Assembly: GCA_963712565.1 (NCBI GenBank) | Contig: CAVQIP010000037.1 | Location: forward strand, 62,001 to 126,000 | Source: VAZQ01 sp963712565 | GTDB lineage: Bacteria; Pseudomonadota; Alphaproteobacteria; Rhizobiales; Xanthobacteraceae | DNA length: 64,000 bases | Direction: 5' to 3' | Shown here: piece after piece, positions 1 through 8,828 of the stretch | Layout of the letters: the number at the start of each line of letters is the position of its first letter | Numbering within the stretch: position 1 is the stretch's first letter | The notes under the pieces: model-generated | The model's database searches: none | The model's input: the letters and a program-made list of their open reading frames with translations, nothing else | What the model was told of the DNA's origin: nothing | Translations under genes and position numbers: made by a program

Positions 1-545
1 CCCGCGACGGTGCGGAAATAGAGCGCGACCAGGAAGGCGGCGACGGCGCAAAAGGCGAGCACGAGCCAGAACAAGGCGAGATTGAGCGCCTGGCCGCGCG
101 GCCGGTAGCCGAGGAACATTCCGGCCTCGACGTGGAAGCCGTCGGTCGAGCCGAGCGTCTCGGTCTTCACCAGCACGCCGTAGAGGATCATCGACATCGC
201 CAGGCTGAGCATGGCGAAGAAGATGTCGCGATAGCGCGCGAGCAGGAATCCGACCAGGAACGCGACGATGCCGGCCGCGACCGCGCCGACCGCTACCAAC
301 AGGAACACGTCCCTCAAGCCGGCGTAGCGGCTGAGCAACGCCACCGCATAGGCCCCGATGGCGTAGAACAGCGCCTGCCCGAACGGAACCAGGCCGGCGC
401 GCCACAGGATCACCAGCCCGAGCACCACCAGCGCATTGGCGAAGGCGACGGTGGCGAGCGAGACGAGCCAGGCCGGCAGCGCCGGCGCCGCGGCGGCGAG
501 CGCGGCGAACGCGATCGCTCCGAACAGCGTGGCGCGCGTCCACAT
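1..545 (-). CDS. livM: Branched-chain amino acid-type ABC permease LivM (3' end outside window)
   Basis: Inner-membrane permease of a LivFGHM-type ABC importer. The 181 codons visible encode hydrophobic segments typical of LivM, including the family-like stretch GLVPFGQALFYAIGAYA near residues 50-66. The ATG lies one base after the stop of the preceding livH on the same strand (TGACATG), which indicates translational coupling. The reading frame runs off the left edge, so the C-terminal part and probably livG and livF lie outside. The substrate cannot be told from sequence; LivHM pairs near catabolic genes often import aromatic acids or amides rather than amino acids, but that is inference. 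Confidence 0.85.
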   Translation of the reverse strand, partial: MWTRATLFGAIAFAALAAAAPALPAWLVSLATVAFANALVVLGLVILWRAGLVPFGQALFYAIGAYAVALLSRYAGLRDVFLLVAVGAVAAGIVAFLVGFLLARYRDIFFAMLSLAMSMILYGVLVKTETLGSTDGFHVEAGMFLGYRPRGQALNLALFWLVLAFCAVAAFLVALYFRTVA

Positions 546-546
546 G

Positions 547-1443
547 TCAGATCTTCCGCGGCTTGGCCTGAGTGAACAGGCCATAGGGACGGAAGATGAG
601 CACGAGCGCCATCACCGCATAGATGACGAACAGCTCGAGCTGCGGAAACAGGTGAACCGCCGCGGCGCGGCAAAGCCCGACGATGAGCGCGCCGATCAGC
701 GCGCCTTGGATCGAGCCCATGCCGCCGGTGGCGACCACCGCGAAGGCAAGCACGATCACCTCGACGCCGATGCCGAGCGTCACCGAAATCTTCGGCGCCA
801 TCACCGCGCCGCCGAGCGCGCCCAACATCGCGCCCAGCACGAAGGTCACCGTGAACACGAGGGTCACATTGATGCCGAAAGCCGCCGCGGTTTCGCGATC
901 GAAGATCACCACCGTCAGCAGCCGGCCGTAGCGGGTGTATTTGAGCGCCCAATGGGCGCCGACTGCGAGCACGGCCGCGAGCGCGATCAGGCCCATGTCG
1001 TAGCCGGACAGCACCAGGGATCCGACGTCGAAGTTGCCGGCAACCGCGAGCGGCTGATAGAGCGGATAGGAGCGCGTACCCCAGATCAGCAGGATCATAT
1101 CCTCGAGGATGAGCGAGGCGGAGAACGTCACGAGCACAACGATGACCTCGTCTCGACCGTAGACGAGGCGCAGCAGTCCGCGCTCGATGATGAGACCAAG
1201 CACAAGCCCGATGCCCATGGCGACGAGCACCATCATCAGGAATCCGCCCGCGACCGGCCAGCCCTGCTCGAAATAGATGCCGACCGCGCTCGCCGCGCCA
1301 AAGGCGCCGAAGGCGTAGAACGACCCGTGCGTGACATTGAGGATTTTCATCACCCCGAAAATCAGGGTGAGGCCGATCGCGACGACGAACAGATAGGCCG
1401 CGTAGACGAGGCCATCGGTCAGGATGGCGAAGGCGGTCAGCAC
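547..1443 (-). CDS. livH: Branched-chain amino acid-type ABC permease LivH
   Basis: A 298-residue polytopic membrane protein with the LivH pattern: an N-terminal segment LVYAAYLFVVAIGLTLIFGV followed by MKILNVTHGSFYAFGAF, then six to eight more hydrophobic helices and a C-terminal end in FRPYGLFTQAKPRKI. The length matches the family. It forms the heteromeric pore with LivM, whose start codon follows after one base. The binding protein gene lies upstream on the same strand, 291 bp away across a palindromic repeat, so the three are probably one operon in the order binding protein-livH-livM. Reading frame is intact. Confidence 0.92.
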   Translation of the reverse strand: MLTAFAILTDGLVYAAYLFVVAIGLTLIFGVMKILNVTHGSFYAFGAFGAASAVGIYFEQGWPVAGGFLMMVLVAMGIGLVLGLIIERGLLRLVYGRDEVIVVLVTFSASLILEDMILLIWGTRSYPLYQPLAVAGNFDVGSLVLSGYDMGLIALAAVLAVGAHWALKYTRYGRLLTVVIFDRETAAAFGINVTLVFTVTFVLGAMLGALGGAVMAPKISVTLGIGVEVIVLAFAVVATGGMGSIQGALIGALIVGLCRAAAVHLFPQLELFVIYAVMALVLIFRPYGLFTQAKPRKI

Positions 1444-1519
1444 GTTTGATCCTGTCGCGGCGCTCTCTCGAGAGCGGTGTGAGATCGAAATCGAATCAGC
1501 GCGAGCGGCAATCTCGGTG

Positions 1520-1690
1520 CGCTGCCTCTCCCCTTTGAGGAGAAGGTTGGGGGGAGGGGGTTCGAAGCCTCTCGATAGACCTTAGCTCCTCGCCCCGTCC
1601 CGCTCCCACGCAAGTCGGGCTTGCCCGACTTGCGCGAAATTCAAGACGCGCCCCGGGCAAGCCCGGGGCGCATGGGAGAGGGAGCCGACC
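1520..1690. repeat. Intergenic palindromic repeat block between binding-protein gene and livH
   Basis: The 291-bp gap 1444-1734 has no gene. It holds imperfect hairpins built on CTCTCCC/GGGAGAG (about 1520-1560 and 1600-1690). The second contains a nested two-palindrome unit (1609-1671, listed separately). Similar CTCCC/GGGAG blocks recur in most longer gaps of this window. It lies inside a presumed operon, so it may tune mRNA processing between the binding protein and permease, but that is inference. Confidence 0.7.
1609..1671. repeat. Two-palindrome unit, copy 1
   Basis: Palindrome A at 1609-1634 has 12-bp perfect arms (CGCAAGTCGGGC and its complement) around TT. A 13-base linker follows, then palindrome B at 1648-1671 with 11-bp arms (GCGCCCCGGGC) around AA. 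The unit sits between CTCCCA and TGGGAG, the arms of a larger host hairpin, as if it had been placed in that hairpin's loop. Four further copies with the same plan occur at 26309, 27185, 35914 and 47783. Confidence 0.8.
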
Positions 1691-1734
1691 GAGTCCGCCG
1701 CCCGGCCGGCGGCCAAATCCCCTTGGAATCCGTG

Positions 1735-3054
1735 CTAGTTGCACTTCGCGCCCTTCATCCCGCCTTCCAGCCAAGCGACCGAGTCGGTGTCCGCCGGCGG
1801 GTTCACGCATTCCGCCGGATAGCGCACGATGTCGACGAGCTCGGGCTTGTTCTCCGCCTTGTTGAAGCGGAACGTGCCGTAGGCCGTGGCGGCAATACCC
1901 TGGTGGCCTTTGCCGATGGCGAGGCGGACGCCCCCGCTCGGAGTCGGGAATTCGATCCCTTCGAACGCGGCGATAACTTCATCGCTGGTCGGCCGCGCCC
2001 CGCCTTTCTTCGCCTGCGCCTTCTCCCAGGCCGTCTTCAGCCCGAACATCGACTGCGCCATATGATAGGCGGGATAGATCGGCGCCATGCTGAAGCGATC
2101 GGTGTAGGTCTGCGCGAGCCAATGGCTGAGCGGATTGTCCGGCGCCATCAACGCATGCTGACCGCGCGCGCCGATGACGGTACCGTCCGGCAGCTTGTTT
2201 CCCACCCGGAACATGGAGGTCTCGCCGGTGGTGAACACCAGCGGGATGCGCTGAGGGAGCCCGCGTGCGGCGGATTGGTAGATGAAGGCCTCGAGATCAC
2301 CGTCGAAGAAGCTCGAATGGATGATCTGCGACTTGGAGGTCAAGAGCGCCGATATCTCGGCGCCGAACTCGCCGGCGAAGAGCTTGGGAAACAGCACTTT
2401 GTCGGTGGTCGAGTTCGGCGCCAGTGTCTTCATCGCCAGATTGAAGTCGCGCCAGGAATCCTGGCCCCAGGCGTAATTCTGGTTGATGCCGGAATAGACC
2501 GAGATGTCCTTGAATTTCGCGAGCGCGTATTTCGCCGCCGCCACGTTATCCATGGTGGCGTGCGGATTCATGCGGAACACGTATTTGCGCGGCTTCTCCT
2601 CGAAGATGCGCGGCGTGCCGCAGACATCGAGCACCGTGAGCTTCTGCAATTCCTCGGCCACCGGCACGATGGCAAGGCAATTGCCCGAGGAGACGTAGCC
2701 CAGCACGACGTCGACGTTGTCGCGCTGCACTAGGTTACGGTATTCCGTGACTTGCTGGGCGGTGGAGCCAGCCTCGTCGACGTATTTCACTTCGATCTTG
2801 GCGCCGCCGAACCCGACTTGGTTGTAGGGGGCCGGGACCTTACCGGCGTTGAGATTTTCGACCAGGATTTCGGCCGCGTTGCGTCCCGGTATCCCGAATG
2901 GCGCGGCGGCCGGGCCGGTCAGGAAGGTGACGATGCCGATCTTGATCGGCGCCGGCGCGGCGCCTTGCTGCGCGGGCGCACCGGAGAGCGATGCCAGCGT
3001 CAATGCGGTTGCGAGGCCCAGCGTATGGGCGCCTTTCCAACTGCGATGTTTCAT
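1735..3054 (-). CDS. ABC transporter substrate-binding protein, LivJ/LivK-like (Peripla_BP_6)
   Basis: A 439-residue periplasmic receptor for the adjacent LivHM permeases. An N-terminal signal peptide (TLGLATALTLASLSGAPAQQ, about residues 10-30) precedes the mature start IKIGIVTFLTGPAAAPFGIP, the standard opening of the family. Later segments such as YRNLVQRDNVDVVLGYVSSG fit the family's two-lobe fold. I chose the ATG at 3054 because GGAGGAA lies 6 bases upstream and the signal peptide begins there; the frame stays open further upstream. The C-terminus is Cys-rich (VNPPAD...KGAKCN), as in some long-form receptors. Ligand unknown. Confidence 0.9.
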   Translation of the reverse strand: MKHRSWKGAHTLGLATALTLASLSGAPAQQGAAPAPIKIGIVTFLTGPAAAPFGIPGRNAAEILVENLNAGKVPAPYNQVGFGGAKIEVKYVDEAGSTAQQVTEYRNLVQRDNVDVVLGYVSSGNCLAIVPVAEELQKLTVLDVCGTPRIFEEKPRKYVFRMNPHATMDNVAAAKYALAKFKDISVYSGINQNYAWGQDSWRDFNLAMKTLAPNSTTDKVLFPKLFAGEFGAEISALLTSKSQIIHSSFFDGDLEAFIYQSAARGLPQRIPLVFTTGETSMFRVGNKLPDGTVIGARGQHALMAPDNPLSHWLAQTYTDRFSMAPIYPAYHMAQSMFGLKTAWEKAQAKKGGARPTSDEVIAAFEGIEFPTPSGGVRLAIGKGHQGIAATAYGTFRFNKAENKPELVDIVRYPAECVNPPADTDSVAWLEGGMKGAKCN

Positions 3055-3206
3055 TGTCTGTTCCTCCCTCGTCGGACATTGGGGCAGTCCGAGCATCCTG
3101 CAAGCAAACGCGATCCCGGCGGCATATTCAACCGGTTTTCCCCGCGCGGCGCGATGATAAGATGGTCGCAGACGTCGTCGGTTCGACGCCAAGTGCAGGG
3201 CGTGCC

Positions 3207-4016
3207 ATGACGGTTGCCACCATCTCCCGCGCCGGCATTCCGCAGACCGGCCACGAGGCGCGGCTCGCGGCCCGCGCCGGCCGCTTCACCGGCCCCACCG
3301 CCGGCGTGGCGCCCGGCTACGTGCAGGGCAACCTCGCGATTCTGCCGGGCGATCTCGCCGGCGATTTCCTGCGCTTCTGCCAGCTCAATCCGAAACCCTG
3401 CCCGCTGCTGGCGGCCTCCGCGCCCGGCGACTTTCGGCTGCCGACGCTCGCCGCGGACCTCGACATCCGCACCGACGTGCCGCGCTACCGGGTCTTCCGC
3501 CGCGGCGAATTGATCGACGAGCCCGCCGACATCCGCGCCCATTGGCGCGATGATCTCGTCGCCTTCGTGCTGGGCTGCTCGTTCTCGTTCGAGGAGGCGC
3601 TCGCCGACGACGGCATCGAGTTGCGCCACATCACCTGCAACGCCACCGTGCCGATGTACCGCACCTCGATCGCGACCGCGCCGGCGGGGCCGTTCCACGG
3701 ACCCATGGTCGTCTCCATGCGGCCGATGAAGCCGGCCGATGCCATCCGCGCCATCCAGATCACCACCCGCTTTCCCGCCGTGCATGGCGCGCCGGTGCAC
3801 ATCGGCAAGCCCGAGCTGATCGGCATCGCCGACCTGATGCGGCCGGACTACGGCGAGGCGGTGCCGGTGCACGCCGACGAGCTCCCGGTGTTCTGGGCCT
3901 GCGGGGTGACGCCGCAATCGGTGGTGGCGACGGCGAAGCCGGAATTCTGCATCACCCACTATCCCGGCAGCATGCTGGTGACGGATCGCCGCAATAGCGA
4001 GTTCGCGATCATGTGA
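3207..4016 (+). CDS. DUF1445 / putative hydro-lyase (D-glutamate cyclase-like family)
   Basis: A 269-residue cytosolic protein recognised as the DUF1445 putative hydro-lyase family from its consecutive family segments: AGVAPGYVQGNLAILP near residues 33-48, FCQLNPKPCPLL near 58-69, RYRVFRRGEL, AFVLGCSFSFEEAL near 117-130, CNATVPMYRTSIATAPAGPFHGPMVVSMRP and the C-terminal PVFWACGVTPQ, FCITHYPGSMLVTD. Length is normal for the family. It diverges from the upstream Liv binding-protein gene with a gap of about 150 bp that should hold both promoters. Biochemical function in this organism is unknown; the family name does not prove a glutamate substrate. Confidence 0.88.
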   Translation: MTVATISRAGIPQTGHEARLAARAGRFTGPTAGVAPGYVQGNLAILPGDLAGDFLRFCQLNPKPCPLLAASAPGDFRLPTLAADLDIRTDVPRYRVFRRGELIDEPADIRAHWRDDLVAFVLGCSFSFEEALADDGIELRHITCNATVPMYRTSIATAPAGPFHGPMVVSMRPMKPADAIRAIQITTRFPAVHGAPVHIGKPELIGIADLMRPDYGEAVPVHADELPVFWACGVTPQSVVATAKPEFCITHYPGSMLVTDRRNSEFAIM

Positions 4017-4049
4017 TGGCGGCCGCCGTCGGCGCTGACCTATCCGCCG

Positions 4050-4457
4050 TCATTGCCGGGCGATGTCCGCCATTACGGCGCGGTAGAATTGCGAACTGAC
4101 GACCCGCACATCGGTGTACTTGGTCGTCCCGTCGCCGATGGCCGAAATCTTGCGGCCGAACTTTGCATCCTTGAGCGGCGGAACGCAGACCAGGCGTGAT
4201 TCCGCAGTCTCCGGCGCGCGCATGCCGACGGCGATCCAGTCGCGCGACCACAGCCGCTCGCGCAGATAGCGGTGACCGGCGCCCTTGCTGACTTGATATT
4301 CGACGATGCTCAAGATGCCCCACAGCAGCAGCGGCTCGGCTGCGAGCGCGGAGGTCGCGCGCGACACCGGCGCGCCATGGCCCCAGAGTTCGGCGATCGA
4401 ATAGCCGCCGCTCCAGAGCACGTTCAATGGATCGGAATCGTCGCTCGGCGGGATCAT
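4050..4457 (-). CDS. Hypothetical protein coupled to ClC gene
   Basis: A 135-residue protein I do not recognise. It has no obvious signal peptide; a hydrophobic stretch (AAEPLLLWGILSIVEYQV, about residues 39-56) could be one membrane or buried helix, and the C-terminal half is rich in Lys/Arg/Asp. Its ATG overlaps the stop of the upstream ClC gene (ATGA type overlap at 4454-4457), so the two are translationally coupled and may work together. Codon use resembles neighbours. Confidence 0.6.
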   Translation of the reverse strand: MIPPSDDSDPLNVLWSGGYSIAELWGHGAPVSRATSALAAEPLLLWGILSIVEYQVSKGAGHRYLRERLWSRDWIAVGMRAPETAESRLVCVPPLKDAKFGRKISAIGDGTTKYTDVRVVSSQFYRAVMADIARQ

Positions 4458-5789
4458 TTCTGTGCTCGGGCATCATCCGCGGCCGGCTTGCGCTGCGCCG
4501 TGCGCGCGCGCAGCGAGTCGTAGATCGGCGGATCGCGCAGCAGCGTGGGCACCAGCATGGCCGCGAAGCACGCCCCCAGCATCGACAGCAGCGCGGCGAC
4601 GCTCGCGGTCATTTCGGTGACCAGCACGATGCCGGTGAGCGGCGCGCGCACCACGCCGGTGAAGAAGCCGGCCATGCCGACGACGGCGAAGGCGGCCGGC
4701 TCGATCTCCAGAGCCCGGGAATGCCAGGCTGCAGAGGAGCCCGAACAGCAGGCCGAATTGCGCGCCGAGCGCGAGCATCGGCGCGAACAGCCCGCCGGGG
4801 GTGCCGGCGGCGTAGGAGACCGCGCCGAGCCCGAAGCGCAGCAGGAACGCGAACGGCAGGAACAGCAGCGTTTCGGCGCCGACGAGCGTGCGCTGGGTGA
4901 TCGCGTCGCCGCCGCCGACCAGCCCGGGGAAGAACCATGCCAGCAATCCGACCGCCGCGCCGATCAGGCCCGCGCGCAGCTCCACCGGCCAGTGCCGGAG
5001 CCGGTCGGCGGCCGCCAACGCCGCGAGCAGGGTGCGGTTGTAGGCGACCGCCGCCAGTCCGGTCGCCGCGCCGAGCGCGAAATAGAGCGGCATGGTCTCG
5101 ATGCGGGCGGGAGCCAGCGCCGGGACCTGGAAATCCGGCGCGTCGCCGAGCAGCACGTGCGCCACCGAGATCGCGGTCGCCGAGGCGCCGAGCGCCGCGA
5201 TCGCGATGCGCAGCTCGAATTTTCGCACCAGCTCCTCGAGCACGAAGATCGCCCCGGCGATGGGCGCGTTGAAGGCGGTGGCGAGCCCGGCGCCCGCCCC
5301 GGCCGCGAGCAGCACCCGGCAATCCGGCCAGCTGCGGCGAAACACCAATCCGGTGAAGCGGCCGATGATGGCCGCCATCTGCACGCTCGGCCCCTCGCGG
5401 CCGAGCGCGAGCCCGCCGCCGATCGCCAGGAGGCCGCCGAAGAATTTCACCGGGATCAGGCGAAACGGCGCCGGCTGCAGTTCCTGGTGCAGCACCGCCT
5501 CGACGTCGGGGATGCCGCTGCCCAACGCGCGCCGTTCGTAGCGGCGAACCAGCCAGGCGGCCCCCGCCGCGGCTGCGGCACAGACGGCCATCACCAGCAA
5601 AATGCCCGCAGGCCCTGCGCCATGCGCCCATGCGATCAGCGCGTCGCGCCAGGCGTCGGCCTGCGCCAGCGCCAGGCGAAACAGCGCGCCGATCAGGCCG
5701 GACAGCGCTCCCACCACCAGCGCCAGCGCGGCGAGCGCCAGCAAGCTGCCTTCTGCGCTATCGGCGGCGATGTCCGGTTGCGGATTCAT
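4454..5789 (-). pseudogene. ClC-type chloride/proton antiporter (single frameshift near 4711)
   Basis: A polytopic ClC protein of about 444 residues. It has all three anion-pathway motifs: GSGIPD, GREGPSVQ with the gating glutamate, and GTPGGLFAPM. The pair EEL in NAPIAGAIFVLEELV matches the internal proton-path glutamate of exchanger-type ClCs, so an antiporter is likelier than a channel. Start at 5789 (MNPQPDIAADS). One extra base near 4711 moves the end out of frame: the true C-terminus (MAGFFTGVVRAPLTGIVLVT...) continues in another frame to the stop at 4454. Removing one base restores a normal family protein, so a sequence error is more likely than loss of function. No C-terminal CBS domains are seen. 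Confidence 0.82.
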
Positions 5790-5913
5790 CGGGTCGCGGA
5801 ATCCAAACGAGAGGCGCGGCAACGATCTCTTCCCGCTCCGTCTGTGGCCGTCAATCGATGCGCGGGCAGCCCGGGGTGACGGCGCGTCGCGCACCGGCCG
5901 TCGTCGCGCAAGC

Positions 5914-6711
5914 TCAACCCTTCGGCTCGACGTCGAGCCGCACCACCCAGCCCTCGAGGCCCGCCTTCGCCGCCGGATAGCGCGCGAGCACGAGGGGATC
6001 GTGGCCGGGCACCACGTGGGCGCGCGAGCGCGCGAGCTTCTGCAGCGTGGCGTAGCCCTCGACCACTTCCGCCACGCTGTAGGTGATCGGAAAAATTCGG
6101 CCGGACTCGAGATGTGCGTAGAGGTGCGCGGCGTCCGCCGCCAGCACGACCTCGCCGCGCCGGGTCTTCACCCGCACGCACTGCAGCCCCTTGGAGTGGC
6201 CGCCGATATGGTGGACGGTGACGCCGGGCACGATCTCGTCCTCGCCGTCGTGGAAGGCGACGCGGCCGGCAAAGTTCTTGCGCACCATCGCCACCACGTC
6301 GTCGGCCTCGAACGGCAGCCGCAGCGCCGCGTGGCACATGCAGCGCCCGGTGGCGTAGGCCATCTCGCGATCCTGCAGGTGATAGCGTGCGCGCGGAAAC
6401 AGATCGTAGTTGCCGATGTGGTCGTAATGCATGTGGCTGACGATGACGGTCTCGACCCCGGCGGGATCGATGCCGATCGCCTGCAATCCCTCGCCCACCG
6501 GCTTGATCAGCTCGCGCTGGCGCTTCTGCCCCATCGCCGCGTCGAAGCCGGTGTCGAGGATGATGGCGCCTTTCTGGCCGACGATCGCCCAGACGTAGAA
6601 GTCGAGCGGCTGCAGCACGTCGTGCGGATCGCCGCCGATGAAATTCTCCGCCGCCTTGCGCCGATGGTGCCCGTAGCGGATCGCGTAGACTTCGTGGACG
6701 TCGTCGCTCAT
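5914..6711 (-). CDS. Metallo-beta-lactamase fold hydrolase, N-acyl homoserine lactonase-like
   Basis: A 265-residue MBL-fold enzyme with the zinc motif HMHYDH at residues 93-98, a second-shell GGHSKG His near residue 170 and an AADAAH Asp, the AttM/AiiA arrangement. The N-terminus (MSDDVHEVYAIRYGHHRR) is typical of the AHL-lactonase-like family annotated in rhizobia, although many members hydrolyse other lactones or esters. It is followed after 43 bp by, and probably co-transcribed behind, the dehydrogenase gene at 6755-7666, suggesting joint catabolism of a lactone or hydroxy acid. Confidence 0.85.
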   Translation of the reverse strand: MSDDVHEVYAIRYGHHRRKAAENFIGGDPHDVLQPLDFYVWAIVGQKGAIILDTGFDAAMGQKRQRELIKPVGEGLQAIGIDPAGVETVIVSHMHYDHIGNYDLFPRARYHLQDREMAYATGRCMCHAALRLPFEADDVVAMVRKNFAGRVAFHDGEDEIVPGVTVHHIGGHSKGLQCVRVKTRRGEVVLAADAAHLYAHLESGRIFPITYSVAEVVEGYATLQKLARSRAHVVPGHDPLVLARYPAAKAGLEGWVVRLDVEPKG

Positions 6712-6754
6712 GCCTGTTTCCCCCTTCGGTGATGCTGCGCCCGGGACGCCGGCC

Positions 6755-7666
6755 TCACTTCCCGATCGACCCGCTCTCGCGCGGCGCGCGCACTTCGACG
6801 CCGGCGCGGCGCTCGACCGGCTGCACCACGGTGGTGAGGTCCTTGTCCGGCCCGTTCTCGTCGCAGGCGGTCTGCAGCAGCCGGGTGACGGCCTCGGCCA
6901 CCTCCATCGGCACGCCGAGCGCCTTGCCCTCGCCCAGGCACAGCTTGAGGTCCTTGGTCATCAATCCCACGGTGAAGCCGAGGTTGAAGGTGCGCGGCAG
7001 CACCACGCGGCCGAATTTGTCTTCGGTCGCCGTATTGCGGCCGGTGCCGGAATTGATCACGTCGAGCATGATGCGGGGATCGAGCCCGGCCTTGACGCCC
7101 ATGACCATCGCCTCCGAGGTCGCGGTCATGGCGGCGGCGGAGAGGAAATTGTTGCACAGCTTCATGGTCTGCCCGGCGCCCGGCCGCTCGCTGATGAAGA
7201 AGGTCTTGCCGATCGCCGGCAGCGCCGGCGCGATCGCGTCGACCTCGGCGCGCGGGCCGGAGACCATCAGGGCGAGCGTGCCCTTGGCCGCGCCGCTGAC
7301 GCCGCCGCTGACGGGGCAGTCGATCTGCACGATGTTCTTGGCCTTGAGCGCCGCGAAGATGCGCTTGGCCATCACCGCGCCGGTGGTGGAGAGGTCGACG
7401 AAGCGGCGCACGCGCTTGCCCTCGATCACGCCGCCCGGTCCGGTCGCCACCGCGAGCACGATGTCGGGCGTGGGCAGGCTCGCCATCACGGTCTCGACCT
7501 CGTCGGCCAGCGCGCGCGGCGAGGAGGCGGCCTGCGCCCCGAGCGCGGTGAGACGGTCGATCGCTTCGCGCCGGGTGTCGAACACGCTGACGCGGTGGCC
7601 GGCCTCGACCAGCCGGCGCGCCATGTGGAAGCCCATCTGGCCGAGCCCGATGAAGCCGATATCCAT
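6755..7666 (-). CDS. NAD(P)-dependent beta-hydroxyacid dehydrogenase (3-hydroxyisobutyrate dehydrogenase family)
   Basis: A 303-residue dehydrogenase with an N-terminal Rossmann motif MDIGFIGLGQMGFHMARRL, the substrate segment DCPVSGGVSGAAKGTLALMVSG near residues 115-137 and the catalytic-lysine helix GQTMKLCNNFLSA near 170 (GxxxKxxNN). Start at 7666 has GGAGAG a few bases upstream. It oxidises a beta-hydroxyacid such as 3-hydroxyisobutyrate, tartronate semialdehyde or glycerate; the exact substrate is not readable. The lactonase-like gene follows on the same strand. Confidence 0.9.
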   Translation of the reverse strand: MDIGFIGLGQMGFHMARRLVEAGHRVSVFDTRREAIDRLTALGAQAASSPRALADEVETVMASLPTPDIVLAVATGPGGVIEGKRVRRFVDLSTTGAVMAKRIFAALKAKNIVQIDCPVSGGVSGAAKGTLALMVSGPRAEVDAIAPALPAIGKTFFISERPGAGQTMKLCNNFLSAAAMTATSEAMVMGVKAGLDPRIMLDVINSGTGRNTATEDKFGRVVLPRTFNLGFTVGLMTKDLKLCLGEGKALGVPMEVAEAVTRLLQTACDENGPDKDLTTVVQPVERRAGVEVRAPRESGSIGK

Positions 7667-7744
7667 GTCCGTCTCTCCCTCGTTGCGTCGTCTCGCTTGG
7701 CCGCAATCTAGCACGAACGTCTGATGTCTCCGTGGGCGTGCGCC

Positions 7745-7912
7745 GCAGGCTCGGTGTGCTCCCCTCCCCCTTGCGGGGAGGGGCCGGGGGTGGGGGTCGT
7801 GCGGTGTGCCAACATTGAGGCTTTACATTCGTGAAGCGATTTATGAAGCGCCCCCCACCCCAACCCCTCCCCGCGCCGCGCAGGCGCGGCGGGGGAGGGG
7901 AGCACACTGAGT
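7745..7912. repeat. Long imperfect inverted repeat of CTCCCC/GGGGAG type
   Basis: Gap 7667-7920. Outer arms CTCGGTGTGCTCCCCTCCCCC (from about 7750, less one base) and GGGGGAGGGGAGCACACTGAG (to about 7910) pair over some 20 bp. Each arm also carries its own small hairpin (CCCCTTGCGGGG and the GCGCCGCGCAGGCGCGGCG region). About 60 bases of lower GC, including TTTACATTCGTGAAGCGATTTATGAAG, form the centre. This is a paired REP arrangement like a REPIN. No gene is visible in it. Confidence 0.75.
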
Positions 7913-7920
7913 TCGCGGCG

Positions 7921-8628
7921 CTATGCCGCCACGATCGTCTGCAGGAGCGCCATGAGCGCCTCCGGCGCGGTGATGTGCGGGTTGTGGCTGGCGTCGAGCT
8001 CGAAATAGCGCCAGCCACGCTCGCGCCGGGCGCGCTCGGCGAATTGGCCGAACACGTCCGCCGGACCGAGGCGCCGGCAATAGATGTAGCTGCGCGGCGG
8101 CGGTAAGCCTTTCCCGGCCAGGCGCAACGGCTGCTCGAAGGTCTTGATCGGTTGCGGCAGCCGGCGGCCGGCCGCCCAGGCGACGTCGCTCGCGGGCGTG
8201 TCCGCCGGCATCGGGTTGGGCGGCACGCGCCAGCCGCCGGCGTCGCGCGCCAGCGCGCGCATCCGCTCGCGCGTCTCGGCCGACTGCAGATCGAACAGGC
8301 TTTGCCCGTCCTCGGGCACGAACGCGTCGAGATAGACGAGCTGCGCGATGCGCGCGCGCGCGCGATCGGCGACGCCGGTCGCCACCATGCCGCCGTAGCT
8401 GTGGCCGATCAGCACGACGTCGCGCAGATCTTCCATCTCGAGCACGCCGGCGACGTCGCGGATATGGGTGTCGAGATCGATCGCCGGGCTTGCAAGATGC
8501 GCCCGCTCGCCCAGCCCGCTATAGGTCGGCGTCCACAGCTCGTGCCCGGCGGCGCGCATGAGCGGGCGCATCTTCTTCCAGGCCCAGGCCGCCGACCAGG
8601 CGCCATGGGCGACCACGAACACTGCCAC
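7921..8628 (-). CDS. Alpha/beta-fold hydrolase (EstP/salicylate-esterase-like)
   Basis: A 235-residue hydrolase. The N-terminal strand-turn FVVAHGAWSAAWAW gives the oxyanion HG motif, GHSYGGMVA near residue 82 carries the nucleophile Ser, and DASHNPHITAPEAL near the C-terminus carries the catalytic His. The family (235-240 residues) includes plant methyl-salicylate esterase-like enzymes. I chose the GTG at 8628, with GAGAGGAAG upstream, rather than the far upstream open frame, because the strand beta1 begins immediately there and the length then matches the family. Substrate unknown. Confidence 0.8.
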   Translation of the reverse strand: MAVFVVAHGAWSAAWAWKKMRPLMRAAGHELWTPTYSGLGERAHLASPAIDLDTHIRDVAGVLEMEDLRDVVLIGHSYGGMVATGVADRARARIAQLVYLDAFVPEDGQSLFDLQSAETRERMRALARDAGGWRVPPNPMPADTPASDVAWAAGRRLPQPIKTFEQPLRLAGKGLPPPRSYIYCRRLGPADVFGQFAERARRERGWRYFELDASHNPHITAPEALMALLQTIVAA

Positions 8629-8828
8629 GATCGCTTCCTCTCGCGCGTTCACCGCGGCCAGGACATGGGAGCCTGCCCACGGCCCGTCGCGCCGTTGAAA
8701 AGGCGCGGCAAGCTGATAGCCTTGATCGCCTGCGAAACGGCGGACGGCCGCGTCGTCGCGCGGTTCGCGCGCCGGCGCCCGCGATCGGCCGCCCCAACAA
8801 CAATAAGGCATCATCGGGAGGAACGTCG

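Noticed and set aside
436..1449. Long Arg/His/Glu-rich open frame opposite livH
   Set aside because: It is the antisense frame of a GC-rich membrane gene; composition is extreme and it has no domain pattern.
2849..4016. Coding region starting upstream of 3207 for the DUF1445 gene
   Set aside because: The extra N-terminus overlaps the signal-peptide end of the divergent binding-protein gene and shows no family similarity; the ATG at 3207 gives the normal family length.
4545..5879. 444-codon plus-strand frame opposite the ClC gene
   Set aside because: Shadow of the ClC gene; rich in Arg, Gln and Glu with no recognisable motif, while the minus strand has all ClC motifs.
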